A DNA stretch of 64,000 nt from positions 235,008-299,007 of the forward strand of contig JHYJ01000007.1 in NCBI GenBank assembly GCA_000621425.1, in the 5' to 3' direction. The notes under the pieces were generated by a model. The model had not been told where the DNA came from and did no database searches. It saw only the letters and a list, made by a program, of their open reading frames with translations. The position numbers and the translations under genes are program-made. The DNA is from Lachnospiraceae bacterium AB2028. GTDB taxonomy: Bacteria; Bacillota; Clostridia; Lachnospirales; Lachnospiraceae. Below, in pieces: positions 52,887 to 61,629 of this stretch. Numbering within the stretch: position 1 is the first letter of the stretch; each line of letters starts with the position of its first letter.

Positions 52887-53851
52887 CTAATCATCTCAAT
52901 CTTCATTTTTTCTCTAACTTTACAGGATATCAAATCAGAAATTATAAACGCCGGTCTCTTTCGTGCCGCTTCCAATGTTCTCCATAGATACTCCGCAATA
53001 ATTCCTAATGAGATGTTTGTTGTTCCAAACCCTAATGCCAAAACACAAATCAATGTTGAATAACCGGCTGGCACAAGAGGGTTCAACAACTTGTATACAA
53101 CCGTGAATCCACATCCAACAACGCCTACAATGAAAAGCATCATACCAACAATACTAACCAATCTTATTGGAAGGAATGAATACGATACAAAAGAATCAAT
53201 AGCTAATTTAACCTTTTTTGAAAAAGTCCACTTTGATTTTCCTGCTTCTCTTGCTTTAAAATCCATCAATACAGTTTCCATATCAAATCCAGCATTCAAA
53301 ATCTGAAGACCAATTGATGAATTTGCTTCGACATTGTTATTTAAATAATCAATTACTTTTTTGTTATATGCTATTGTCTGTATTCCGTTTTCTTCATATC
53401 TTTCCACCGCATATTTTCTTATTAGTCTTGAATAAATTCCTGAAAATAATTTGGTTAAAGCAGGAACATCTGTACTTGTTCTTCCAAAACAAACTATATC
53501 AACCCCACCGTTGGTAATCTTATCGAAAGCAATACTAATTATTTCAAATGGATCCTGTAAATCCGCACCGAACCACGTACACATACCATAACGGATATTT
53601 TTTATCCCTGCGCGTATTGCTGCATGAGATCCAAAGTTTTTGCTCAGACGTACAATTTTTGCACTATCGATGTTGCTAAAAACATATTTTTTTATAATAT
53701 CAACAGACCTATCCTTTGATCCGTCATCAACAAAAACAACCTCTATTGGAAATTCAACTGTCTTGGCATATTGATCAATCTCAACGCAAAATTTTCCTAT
53801 TGTTTCTTCCTCATTCAAAAAAGGGACTATAATTGAAAAACCTTCTGACAT
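52883..53851 (-). CDS. GT2 polyprenyl-phosphate glycosyltransferase, ArnC/GtrB-like
   Basis: 322 residues. GT-A domain with 'SIIVPFLNEEETIGKFC', 'VVFVDDGSKDRSVDII', 'LSKNFGSHAAIRAGI' and 'ADLQDPFEII', all typical of DPM1/GtrB/ArnC. Two membrane helices follow at about 230-255 and 265-290. These enzymes put a sugar on undecaprenyl phosphate at the inner leaflet. In this operon the substrate is probably a UDP-formamido sugar made by the upstream genes. It precedes the two SMR-type subunits, as arnC-arnE/F logic predicts. Confidence 0.85.
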   Translation of the reverse strand: MSEGFSIIVPFLNEEETIGKFCVEIDQYAKTVEFPIEVVFVDDGSKDRSVDIIKKYVFSNIDSAKIVRLSKNFGSHAAIRAGIKNIRYGMCTWFGADLQDPFEIISIAFDKITNGGVDIVCFGRTSTDVPALTKLFSGIYSRLIRKYAVERYEENGIQTIAYNKKVIDYLNNNVEANSSIGLQILNAGFDMETVLMDFKAREAGKSKWTFSKKVKLAIDSFVSYSFLPIRLVSIVGMMLFIVGVVGCGFTVVYKLLNPLVPAGYSTLICVLALGFGTTNISLGIIAEYLWRTLEAARKRPAFIISDLISCKVREKMKIEMIS

Positions 53852-53871
53852 CTTATTTCATCCTTTTAACA

Positions 53872-54591
53872 CTATATTGTATACTTGTACGAGTAACCAT
53901 TGTGTTCTGGATAAAGACGTACAATATACTCGCAAATTTTAGTATTCTCTATATTCATTATATTTGCTAATGCTTCCTTTCTACTTTTTTCATCCTTATT
54001 CCACCATACAGGATGAGTAAGAATCTGAAGTCCCTTTTTATTCTTTCCTTCCCTGATAAGATAATCATAATCTTTTTTCCAACACATCATGGAATCAGAA
54101 CAATATTCCATTTCAGAAAAAAAAGATGCGGCATATGTATTGATTAAACCAGGTATCTCGACATTTTTTTCAATAAACTCTTTTGACGGTTCATGCATTG
54201 AAACCACATCTACTCTCCCCCCGACATAGTACTCCAATAACTCTTTTTCATGAATAATCTCTGATATTATATCTCCGTTTTCATATTGAGTTTCATCAAA
54301 ATGAAGTCCTATTCTATGTCCTAATTTATATATAAATCTTAACTTATCCATATTTTCTTTGGACAGAGAATTATACATCTTTGATGTTAGCATCGCAAAA
54401 TATGTTGATTTTATTCCTACACTTTCCTCCATTTTAGCAAATTCTATCGCTTTATCTATCGAAAAATCTATATCATGTCTAAGAAGGCAAGGGAACTCTT
54501 TTTGTTTGTACTCATCATAGAAACATAATTGGAACCCATCATTCTTAATTTTTTTTATAAGCTCAAAATAGTCATTGTATGTAAAATTCAT
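53872..54591 (-). CDS. Polysaccharide-deacetylase-like protein, candidate ArnD analogue (deformylase)
   Basis: 239 residues. 'FPCLLRHDIDFSIDKAIEFA' has the CE4-type metal-binding HD pair, 'LGHRIGLHFDETQYE' the following metal His position, and 'GLQILTHPVWWN' the late catalytic His. There is no signal peptide, so it acts in the cytoplasm or on the membrane inner face. In the Arn pathway ArnD removes the formyl group after transfer to undecaprenyl phosphate; the position next to the ArnC-like gene suggests the same step here. AAGGAC lies 7 nt before the ATG. The CE4 call is from motifs only. Confidence 0.65.
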   Translation of the reverse strand: MNFTYNDYFELIKKIKNDGFQLCFYDEYKQKEFPCLLRHDIDFSIDKAIEFAKMEESVGIKSTYFAMLTSKMYNSLSKENMDKLRFIYKLGHRIGLHFDETQYENGDIISEIIHEKELLEYYVGGRVDVVSMHEPSKEFIEKNVEIPGLINTYAASFFSEMEYCSDSMMCWKKDYDYLIREGKNKKGLQILTHPVWWNKDEKSRKEALANIMNIENTKICEYIVRLYPEHNGYSYKYTI

Positions 54592-54622
54592 TTTTCGTCC
54601 TTCTCATTTTTCCTTTAATCAT

Positions 54623-55630
54623 TCATTCATTAAGTTCATTTAAAACTAAATCTGATAAACGAGTATTATATTTCATTTTATGTCTTTCAATTATTCCTTG
54701 TATTTGAGATTTATAGTTCACACTTTCAAATACCATTCCTTCATAAATTAACCCTTGATTTGTACATTCTTTAATCAATAATAAACCACTTTTACACTTA
54801 ACCAGAACACATTTATCAATGACAGATATTACAGTACCTGGTTGTACATCATTTAATAAATCAGTTTTACTATTATCTATAGGAATTGCCGTTTCAATAA
54901 TAAACTCCATTCCCTCAATTATTGTATAAGCCCCCGGATATGGTGATGACAACGCTCTTATAAAATTGTAAATCCGATGGGCATCTCTGTTCCAGTCAAT
55001 CAATCCATCTTCCCTCACACGTTGAGGCAAATAATATTCCTCGCCAGATTGCGGTTCTCCTGCCTTTTTTTCTATCCGTCCATTTTGGATATTTGTTACA
55101 ATCATTCTTGCCATACATAAACTAAGTTTTACATAACTTGACATTATGTTATCTGTATTGTCATAATCAAATTTCTGGGTATCTATGATATTTCCACTAT
55201 CAACCCCCTCCTCTATCCAGAAAATCGAAAAAACAAATTGCTTTTGCCCTGTCAAGAGAGCCCAGTTTTGAGGACTTCTCCCCCGTCCCCTTACTATTCC
55301 CTCATGACTCCCATGCGCACCTATAACTCCAATTGTACACTTTTTTATAAGCCACCCTGGCACCAATCTTTGCCACCCAGCAACTAATAACAAATCAATA
55401 TCTACACTTTCTAAAATTAATTTATCATCTTCTGTATTTAAGCTATATGATTTTAACGCAATAAAATCAAGCCTATGTCTTTTACAAAACTCCGAATAGT
55501 CATAATATTCATTCGTTTTCATTTTCCCATCTGTTCCCAGACCAATTATTCCTTTTATCTCTATATTTGAAGCAAGTAAATCAGCTAATAATTTTCCGCT
55601 CTTTATTGTATTTAACAAATAAATTTTCAT
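54623..55630 (-). CDS. ArnA-type formyltransferase-like protein (copy 1)
   Basis: 335 residues. 'GVIGAHGSHEGIVRGRGRSP' and 'FWIEEGVDSGNIIDT' hold the conserved His and Asp of 10-formyl-THF-dependent sugar formyltransferases; the usual Asn two residues before the His is Gly. The C-terminal part, 'DGLIDWNRDAHRIYNFIRAL' then 'PYPGAYTIIEGMEFII', closely follows the ArnA formyltransferase C-terminal pattern. Expected role: N-formylate a UDP-4-amino sugar, or act as an inactive partner of copy 2. It has its own promoter upstream (55670-55698), so dosage may differ from the rest of the operon. Confidence 0.72.
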   Translation of the reverse strand: MKIYLLNTIKSGKLLADLLASNIEIKGIIGLGTDGKMKTNEYYDYSEFCKRHRLDFIALKSYSLNTEDDKLILESVDIDLLLVAGWQRLVPGWLIKKCTIGVIGAHGSHEGIVRGRGRSPQNWALLTGQKQFVFSIFWIEEGVDSGNIIDTQKFDYDNTDNIMSSYVKLSLCMARMIVTNIQNGRIEKKAGEPQSGEEYYLPQRVREDGLIDWNRDAHRIYNFIRALSSPYPGAYTIIEGMEFIIETAIPIDNSKTDLLNDVQPGTVISVIDKCVLVKCKSGLLLIKECTNQGLIYEGMVFESVNYKSQIQGIIERHKMKYNTRLSDLVLNELNE

Positions 55631-55669
55631 ACTTATACCCTTTGGTAAATTACATAAAAACCCAGCGTT

Positions 55670-55698
55670 TTTATAGTAGTGTTTAACTACTCAATCAA
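55670..55698 (-). promoter_or_regulatory. Internal promoter between the two formyltransferase genes
   Basis: Minus strand TTGATT (55693-55698), a 17-nt spacer and TATAAA (55670-55675), in the 159-bp gap before the gene at 55630. An A/T-rich hairpin (ATAAAAAC/GTTTTTAT) overlaps the start region. Confidence 0.55.
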
Positions 55699-55789
55699 TG
55701 TTATTGTATTGCATACGAATCTATTGTTCTTCATAAAAAAGAAAACGATTAACGATATTCTATCCTTAATTTTTAATAATAGTTGGATT

Positions 55790-56704
55790 CTATAAAAAGA
55801 TATGGCCTATTCCATCTATATATTTTATCGCTTTAATTTTCTTGCCATCTACTTCTATCATATCTAACACTAATCCTGTATTGTTGCCACAAACCACCAC
55901 AACACTGTCACCTTCAATCAATCCTATTTGCCCCGGATTACCTTGAATAGGATAATCAAAACATCTAGACTGAAATATCCTGACTATATTACCCTTGTAT
56001 TCAGAATACGCCCCCGGATAAGGACAAGACTGCGCTCTTACAAAATTATATATTTCATAGGACGTTTTATTCCAATTAATCCGTCCATCCTCTGGCAATC
56101 TACGAGCTCCATACGATATACCATCATGCACCTGCGAGCTTGGTCTTAACTCTCCCGACAATATTTTTAAGTAATTATTGCAAAAAAACAACTCTATCTT
56201 ATTATCTATTTTGCTAAGTATGTCCGATATATAGTCTTCCTCTCCAATCTCAATCTTTTCTTGATACCAAATATCCCCAGTGTCCATTCCCTTATCAAAA
56301 GAAAAAACAGAAAACCCTGTCTCCTTTTCACCTGCAATCATGGCCCACACAACCGGAGCAAAGCCTCTATGCGCAGGAAGAAGAGAATTATGAATTCCTA
56401 TAAATCCACCTTTTACATTACTTAACACACTCTCTGATATTATATAATACCATCCCATTACTATGCATAAATCAGGACGATATTTTTCTATAGAGGAGGA
56501 CAAATCACATCTTCCGGTAAGTATATCAATTGGTATATTATTCTCAATACAATATTTATATATTTCATTTCTTTTTGATCTGGTATCAGTAATGTCATCT
56601 ACTGTAACACATCCAACCAATGTCTCCGAAGATAATTTATTTAATATCTTCAAAACATTGAATCCTGATTCTTTACTTCCAATAAATAATACTCTACTAA
56701 ACAT
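55790..56704 (-). CDS. ArnA-type formyltransferase-like protein (copy 2)
   Basis: 304 residues. 'FIGIHNSLLPAHRGFAPVVW' and 'FDKGMDTGDIWYQEKI' contain the His and Asp of the formyltransferase active site and the 'SLLP..RG.AP..W' folate-binding segment; the Asn before the His is replaced by Gly. The C-terminal 'RRLPEDGRINWNKTSYEIYN' then 'PYPGAYSEYKGNIVRIFQSR' mirrors ArnA (RRTPDDS...W...PWPGA). It starts 2 nt after the SDR gene's stop codon. Probably formylates the amino sugar before transfer to undecaprenyl phosphate. Two copies suggest two substrates. Confidence 0.78.
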   Translation of the reverse strand: MFSRVLFIGSKESGFNVLKILNKLSSETLVGCVTVDDITDTRSKRNEIYKYCIENNIPIDILTGRCDLSSSIEKYRPDLCIVMGWYYIISESVLSNVKGGFIGIHNSLLPAHRGFAPVVWAMIAGEKETGFSVFSFDKGMDTGDIWYQEKIEIGEEDYISDILSKIDNKIELFFCNNYLKILSGELRPSSQVHDGISYGARRLPEDGRINWNKTSYEIYNFVRAQSCPYPGAYSEYKGNIVRIFQSRCFDYPIQGNPGQIGLIEGDSVVVVCGNNTGLVLDMIEVDGKKIKAIKYIDGIGHIFL

Positions 56705-56706
56705 TC

Positions 56707-57675
56707 TTAAATCACACTATTATTCTTATACCAGTCAAGGGTTTCCTTTATTCCGTCCTCAAATTTCATCTGAGGTTCAAATCCAAGCACATTCCTTGCT
56801 CTGTCAATATTAGCGCAGAGATTTCTAACATCGCTTGTACGTTCTTCTCCGTGTTCCCATTCTCCTTTATATCCCATATAATCACATATACCCTTAAGAA
56901 GTGAATTCATGGTCATGTCTATTCCGGAACCAAGGTTAATAATTTTACCTCTTGATTCTTCTTTTTCATACGCTAATAAGAGACCTCTTACTGTATCCTT
57001 TACATATATGAAATCTCTTGTCTGCTCACCGTCTCCGTTTATAATAGGCTTCTCTCCGTTCTTTATACGTTTCGCCGTTACCGGTATAATCCCAGCCAAA
57101 GGGCCTTCTGCATTCTGTCTTGGTCCATAATTATTAAACGGTCTGATAATTGATATATCCAAATCAAGCACTTTTGAAAATGAATGAACCATCATATCAG
57201 CTGACGCTTTTCCCGCAGCATATGGTGTCGTCGGATCTGTAGGATGATTTTCATCCATCGGTGAATACTGAGCCGTTCCGTACGCTTCAGAAGATGATGT
57301 ATGAATTAATGTTTTGTATGCACCTACCTTGAGAAGTTCAAGTAATGTATTAGCTATCTGAACATTTACCATATATGCATCAAACGGATTAAAGAATGAG
57401 TAGTTAAGGGCAATTGTCGCCATATTAAACACAACTTCAATTTCCTCTTTCTCAATAATCGACTGCATTACACCAAACTGTCTGCAATCATCTCTATAAA
57501 GCACAAAGTTTTCATGTTTTAATGCATCTGATATGTTTTCCATCTTACCAAGGAAAAAATTGTCAACGCATACTACCTTTGATGCTCCCCTTGATAATAA
57601 TTCATCGCAAAGGTGGCTTCCGATAAATCCTGCGCCTCCTGTTACTAATACATTTTTACCTGTTATCTGTGGCAT
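56707..57675 (-). CDS. Extended SDR NDP-sugar epimerase/decarboxylase-like protein
   Basis: 322 residues. Rossmann 'VLVTGGAGFIGSHLCDELLS', 'NMATIALNYSFFNPFDAY', active-site 'HTSSSEAYGTAQYSPM' and 'PTTPYAAGKASADMMVHSF' (Tyr-x3-Lys), then 'RPFNNYGPRQNAEG'. The family includes UDP-glucose 4-epimerase, GDP-mannose dehydratase, UDP-glucuronate decarboxylase and the ArnA dehydrogenase half. The position between a DegT aminotransferase and formyltransferases fits an ArnA-like oxidative decarboxylase or a 4-keto-forming enzyme. Which reaction it performs cannot be told from the motifs. Confidence 0.75.
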   Translation of the reverse strand: MPQITGKNVLVTGGAGFIGSHLCDELLSRGASKVVCVDNFFLGKMENISDALKHENFVLYRDDCRQFGVMQSIIEKEEIEVVFNMATIALNYSFFNPFDAYMVNVQIANTLLELLKVGAYKTLIHTSSSEAYGTAQYSPMDENHPTDPTTPYAAGKASADMMVHSFSKVLDLDISIIRPFNNYGPRQNAEGPLAGIIPVTAKRIKNGEKPIINGDGEQTRDFIYVKDTVRGLLLAYEKEESRGKIINLGSGIDMTMNSLLKGICDYMGYKGEWEHGEERTSDVRNLCANIDRARNVLGFEPQMKFEDGIKETLDWYKNNSVI

Positions 57676-57684
57676 CTCATCCCT

Positions 57685-58908
57685 CTACATTTCTTTAATA
57701 GTTTTGCTTATGGTATCAACTATATATTCCTGATCTGCTTCTGTGATTCCTACATACAGGGGAAGTGTTATTGACAAATGATCACATGCATACGCATTGT
57801 TATAGTCTCCCGGTTTATATCCAAATCTGTTTTTATAGTATCCAAGCATATGTACAGCATGCGTTCCCTGTCTTGTTGCTATTCCGATATCCTCAAGCTT
57901 CTGAAGAAGTATATTTCTGTACTCTCCACCACTTTTAATTGAGTCTATTCCAAGTTTCGAGATATTTAACATGCACACATATGACTGATATGTGTGATAA
58001 TATCCTTTGGGCTGAGCAGGTGTAACAAACTCCGGCAATTTCTCTGATATAAATTTATTATAACCGTCTGCCCCTTTTCGTTTTGCATTTATAATTGTAT
58101 CAAGCTTCTTAATCTGCGCCAGGCCCATCGCCCCCTGGATATCCGTCATACGATAATTAAACCCAGCTTCATTAAATTCAGGAAGCAAAAAGCCCTTACC
58201 CTTATCTCTCGCATCTGCTGAAACCGTACTGCCATGAGTCCTAAGTTCTCTCATCCTCTTTGCAAGAGCCTCATCGTCTGTAAGAATCATTCCTCCCTCA
58301 CCGGTTGTAATGGATTTTCTGGGATGAAAACTGATGCAGGATGTATTACCAAAAGCTCCCTGATGCACATCTCCTATCTTTGCTCCCAGTGCACAGGCCG
58401 CATCTTCTATTACTTTTAGTCCATATTCTTTTGCGATATTGTTAACCTCATAAATATCACAACAAAGACCGAATTCATGTACTGGAACAATACCCCATAG
58501 TACATTTCCGGTCTCTTTATTTACTAACTTACCTTCTTTGCTTGTATACTTGGATTCTATAATGTTTCTTAATTGAATTGTATCGATATTGAATGTCTCT
58601 CTACAAATATCGCACAAAACAGGTGTTGCCCCAGTCATTACGATTGCATTCTCGGTTGCAACAAATGTAAATGCAGGTGCTATGGCATCCATCCCTTTAC
58701 CAAGCCCTTCTGCCACCATAGCCAAATGTAAAGCTGTTGTGCATGAAGTAGTAGCTACTCCCTGGTTTATTCCTTCGTGAGCAGCTACTTCTCTCTCAAA
58801 ATCAGCTACTCTTGGTCCCTGAGCCACCCAGCCGGATTCCAAAGATTTTGACATCAGCGATATCTCTTCATCTGTAAAATATGGTTTTGTAACGGGATAC
58901 TTAGTCAT
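57685..58908 (-). CDS. DegT-family aminotransferase, ArnB-like by position
   Basis: 407 residues. 'MTKYPVTKPYFTDEEISLMS' and 'SGWVAQGPRVADFE' are the N-terminal signature of ArnB/PseC/RfbH-type enzymes; 'CTTALHLAMVAEG' is the phosphate loop, 'LKVIEDAACALGAKIG' the PLP Asp segment, and 'SFHPRKSITTGEGGMIL' the Schiff-base Lys. It should aminate a 4-keto sugar nucleotide. An insertion of about 20 residues near 130 ('NIIESKYTSKEGKLVNKETG') is not in ArnB. It is 9 nt upstream of the SDR gene, forming an aminotransferase-SDR-formyltransferase run. Confidence 0.8.
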   Translation of the reverse strand: MTKYPVTKPYFTDEEISLMSKSLESGWVAQGPRVADFEREVAAHEGINQGVATTSCTTALHLAMVAEGLGKGMDAIAPAFTFVATENAIVMTGATPVLCDICRETFNIDTIQLRNIIESKYTSKEGKLVNKETGNVLWGIVPVHEFGLCCDIYEVNNIAKEYGLKVIEDAACALGAKIGDVHQGAFGNTSCISFHPRKSITTGEGGMILTDDEALAKRMRELRTHGSTVSADARDKGKGFLLPEFNEAGFNYRMTDIQGAMGLAQIKKLDTIINAKRKGADGYNKFISEKLPEFVTPAQPKGYYHTYQSYVCMLNISKLGIDSIKSGGEYRNILLQKLEDIGIATRQGTHAVHMLGYYKNRFGYKPGDYNNAYACDHLSITLPLYVGITEADQEYIVDTISKTIKEM

Positions 58909-58914
58909 TCTCTA

Positions 58915-59457
58915 TTACCATTCCTTAAGATTATATTCTTTTCCACATTCGGGACATTTTCCATTCTCATCCAGCTTGTATCCGCAATTACAAACCCATC
59001 CTATTTGCTTTGCCGGATTGCCTGCCATAAGTGCGTTAGGTTTCACATCCTTTGTAACAACACTACCCGATCCAATAGTTGCGTACTCTCCTATAATCAC
59101 ACCACATCGTATGGTTGCGTTTGCACCAATTGATGCTCCTTTTTTTACTATTGTATCAGTAATCTTCCAATCGGTACTAAAAGCTCTGGGATACATATCA
59201 TTTGTAAAAGTCATGGAAGGTCCCAAAAAGACATCATCTTCAACAGTTACTCCATGGTATACATTTACATTGTTCTGGACCTTAACGCGATTGCCTATCT
59301 TTACATGTTCGTCTATATAAACATTTTTACTGATAATACAGTTTTCGCCTATTACAGCGTCATTCCTTACCTGAGCCTGATTCCAAATCTTTGTTCCGTT
59401 ACCTATAACTGCAGAATCATCTACCTCAGCTGTAGGATGAATATATACTTCACTCAT
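58915..59457 (-). CDS. WbpD-like N-acetyltransferase (second copy)
   Basis: 180 residues. The beta-helix repeats 'KIWNQAQVRNDAVIGENCII', 'VKVQNNVNVYHGVTVEDDVF' and 'FLGPSMTFTNDMYPRAF' are shared with the copy at 47215-47787, followed by 'ALMAGNPAKQIGWVCNCG' and a CxC...CxxC zinc ribbon. It should acetylate a 3-amino group on a UDP-sugar. Its ATG overlaps the stop of the aminotransferase upstream (TAATG). The companion 6-dehydrogenase is absent from this block. Confidence 0.84.
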   Translation of the reverse strand: MSEVYIHPTAEVDDSAVIGNGTKIWNQAQVRNDAVIGENCIISKNVYIDEHVKIGNRVKVQNNVNVYHGVTVEDDVFLGPSMTFTNDMYPRAFSTDWKITDTIVKKGASIGANATIRCGVIIGEYATIGSGSVVTKDVKPNALMAGNPAKQIGWVCNCGYKLDENGKCPECGKEYNLKEW

Positions 59458-60653
59458 TACTTATCCTCATAAAACTTATTCACTGTCTCTATTACATATT
59501 CAACCTGCTCTTTTGTCATTTCCGGAAAAATAGGCAGGCATACTGACTGTGATGATATCTCCTCTGCAACAGGAAGATTTCCCCCAGATACTCTGCTATT
59601 CGTTTCATTAAACGCTTTCTGCTTATGAAGAGGAACAGGATAGAATGTTCCATTTCCTACACCGTTTTCTGAGAGAAACGCACAAAGATCCTGTTTATAT
59701 TCTGACCGGATAACAAACTGGTGCCAGCATGGTTTAATATCCTTGCTGTAGACCGGTAGTTTTACTTTATCAGTAAGTCCTTCAAAATACATTTTTGCAA
59801 TTTTTGCACGATTGTTATTATACTCATCAAGATGTTTTAACTTAACAGACAATACTGCTGCCTGAATAGCATCAAGACGAGAATTATATCCTATTACATA
59901 ATTATAATACTTGAAAGGATTGTATAACTCTGTTGCCTTTTCGTTAGTCTCAATTGTCTCCTTAATTCCAGTCTGAAACTCAAGGGTTTTTGCTCCGGCT
60001 TCTCCGGCTCCATGCTCCTTGTAAGCCTTTAATGCGGTATAAAGGTCATCATTGTTTGTTGTGACCATACCACCATCTCCAGCTCCCCCAAGATTCTTGG
60101 TAGGATAAAATGAAAAACAACCTACATCTCCAAGCGTACCGGCTTTCCTGCATTTATATTCGCTTCCTATAGCCTGTGCATCATCTTCGATTACTTTCAG
60201 GTTGTGTTTCTTAGCAATATCCATTATTTTATCCATATCACATGGCGCACCAAAAATATGGACCGGAAGAATCGCTTTTGTCTTTTCTGTAATCGCTGCC
60301 TCTATCTTATCCGGATCTATATTGTAGTCATCAAATCTAACATCCACGAATACAGGAATTGCTCCAACTGATGCGATAGATTCAGCCGTAGCAAAGAAGG
60401 AGAACGGTGTAGTAATTACCTCATCACCAGGCTTTATATTACAAGCTTTGAGTCCCAACGCAAGTGCGTCTGTTCCATTTCCACATCCAGCCACATGATT
60501 GATATCCAGATACTTTTCCATATCTCTCTCAAAATCACTGACATACTTTCCACCGATGTAGCAGCAATTCTCAAGGATATCGCTTACCAATGGTTCTACT
60601 TCTGCTTTTATTCCCTTATATTGTGTGCTTAAATCTAGAAAAGGTACTTTCAT
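59457..60653 (-). CDS. DegT-family aminotransferase, FdtB/WbpE-like (second copy)
   Basis: 398 residues. 'GCGNGTDALALGLKACNI' is the phosphate loop, 'LKVIEDDAQAIGSEYKCRK' the PLP-contact segment and 'FSFYPTKNLGGAGDGGM' the catalytic Lys. The region around 205-235 has an extra loop ('ETIETNEKATELYNPFKYY') not in the other WbpE-like copy at 45987. It is expected to aminate a 3-keto sugar nucleotide made by the Gfo/Idh enzyme encoded just upstream. It lies 1 nt from the oxidoreductase and overlaps the acetyltransferase start, a compact three-gene unit. Confidence 0.83.
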   Translation of the reverse strand: MKVPFLDLSTQYKGIKAEVEPLVSDILENCCYIGGKYVSDFERDMEKYLDINHVAGCGNGTDALALGLKACNIKPGDEVITTPFSFFATAESIASVGAIPVFVDVRFDDYNIDPDKIEAAITEKTKAILPVHIFGAPCDMDKIMDIAKKHNLKVIEDDAQAIGSEYKCRKAGTLGDVGCFSFYPTKNLGGAGDGGMVTTNNDDLYTALKAYKEHGAGEAGAKTLEFQTGIKETIETNEKATELYNPFKYYNYVIGYNSRLDAIQAAVLSVKLKHLDEYNNNRAKIAKMYFEGLTDKVKLPVYSKDIKPCWHQFVIRSEYKQDLCAFLSENGVGNGTFYPVPLHKQKAFNETNSRVSGGNLPVAEEISSQSVCLPIFPEMTKEQVEYVIETVNKFYEDK

Positions 60654-60654
60654 T

Positions 60655-61629
60655 TTAGTTGTCTCCTATTTCTTTTTTCTTTGATCTGTTTGCAACAATC
60701 TCGCATATTTCAATTGCCCGGACTCCAACATTTCCATCAACCTCAACAGGATCATCATTAACTATCGAATTGTAAAAAGAAATCAATTCCATACGTAGCG
60801 GCTCTTCGATAGGTACATATATTTTCTGAATCAGACCTTCCTGTCTATAGTTGTTATCTTCCTGAAGATTCATTACCATATTTGTACTTTTATACACTTC
60901 AAGTGTTTTGGCCAACAGATCCGCCCGTATACAACTATCTTTTGTATGAACAGTTATGCTACGCTCTTTATTCTGCGATACACGACTGGCATTTACAACA
61001 GCATGTTTAGTACCACCAAAATCCATTAGACATGTCGCGAAATCCGTTTGCCCGGAAATTACACTTTCTCCTCTTCCATGAATCGATGTTGGAATTTCTC
61101 CCATAATGCTACATACTAAATCAACATCATGAATCATTAAATCCTCAACCACTGTAGTATCCGTTATGCGACCACTTCCACTAAAAGGACTATATCTACT
61201 CGCCTCAATGTAATATACATCCGATGTATCAGTTAATTTTTTTAACTCCTTAAATACCGGATTAAATCTTTCAATATGACCAACAGCAAGCTTAAGATTA
61301 TTTTTGTAAAAAGCATCGACAATTGCTTTAGCATCAACACTTGTTAAAGCCAGTGGTTTTTCCACCAACGCATGAACTCCGAATTGAGCCGCCTTAATTG
61401 CAATATCTTTATGCAGCGACGATGGAACTGCAACAACCACCGCATCCGTTTGTGACAAAAGGTTTTCTAAAGTATCAAAGGCTTTAACATTATACTTTCC
61501 TGCCACTGCCTCCGCCTGCTCGGAAAATGTATCATAGATACCTATGAGATTAAATCTGTTATCTTCGGATAATACTCTTACGTGGTTGCGGCCCATGTGA
61601 CCTGTTCCTATGACTGCAATTTTTAACAT
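60655..61629 (-). CDS. Gfo/Idh/MocA oxidoreductase, WbpB/WlbA-like (second copy)
   Basis: 324 residues. 'IAVIGTGHMGRNHVRVLSED' (NAD-binding), 'ALVEKPLALTSVDAKAIV' (EKP motif) and 'VGHIERFNPVFKELKKL', then 'VVEDLMIHDVDLVCSIMGE' in the substrate domain. It should oxidise C3 of a UDP-GlcNAcA-type substrate; being shorter than the first copy it may prefer a different sugar. GGGGAG lies 6 nt before the ATG at 61629. The 3' end of the broken membrane-protein gene upstream overlaps it by 7 bp. Confidence 0.8.
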   Translation of the reverse strand: MLKIAVIGTGHMGRNHVRVLSEDNRFNLIGIYDTFSEQAEAVAGKYNVKAFDTLENLLSQTDAVVVAVPSSLHKDIAIKAAQFGVHALVEKPLALTSVDAKAIVDAFYKNNLKLAVGHIERFNPVFKELKKLTDTSDVYYIEASRYSPFSGSGRITDTTVVEDLMIHDVDLVCSIMGEIPTSIHGRGESVISGQTDFATCLMDFGGTKHAVVNASRVSQNKERSITVHTKDSCIRADLLAKTLEVYKSTNMVMNLQEDNNYRQEGLIQKIYVPIEEPLRMELISFYNSIVNDDPVEVDGNVGVRAIEICEIVANRSKKKEIGDN

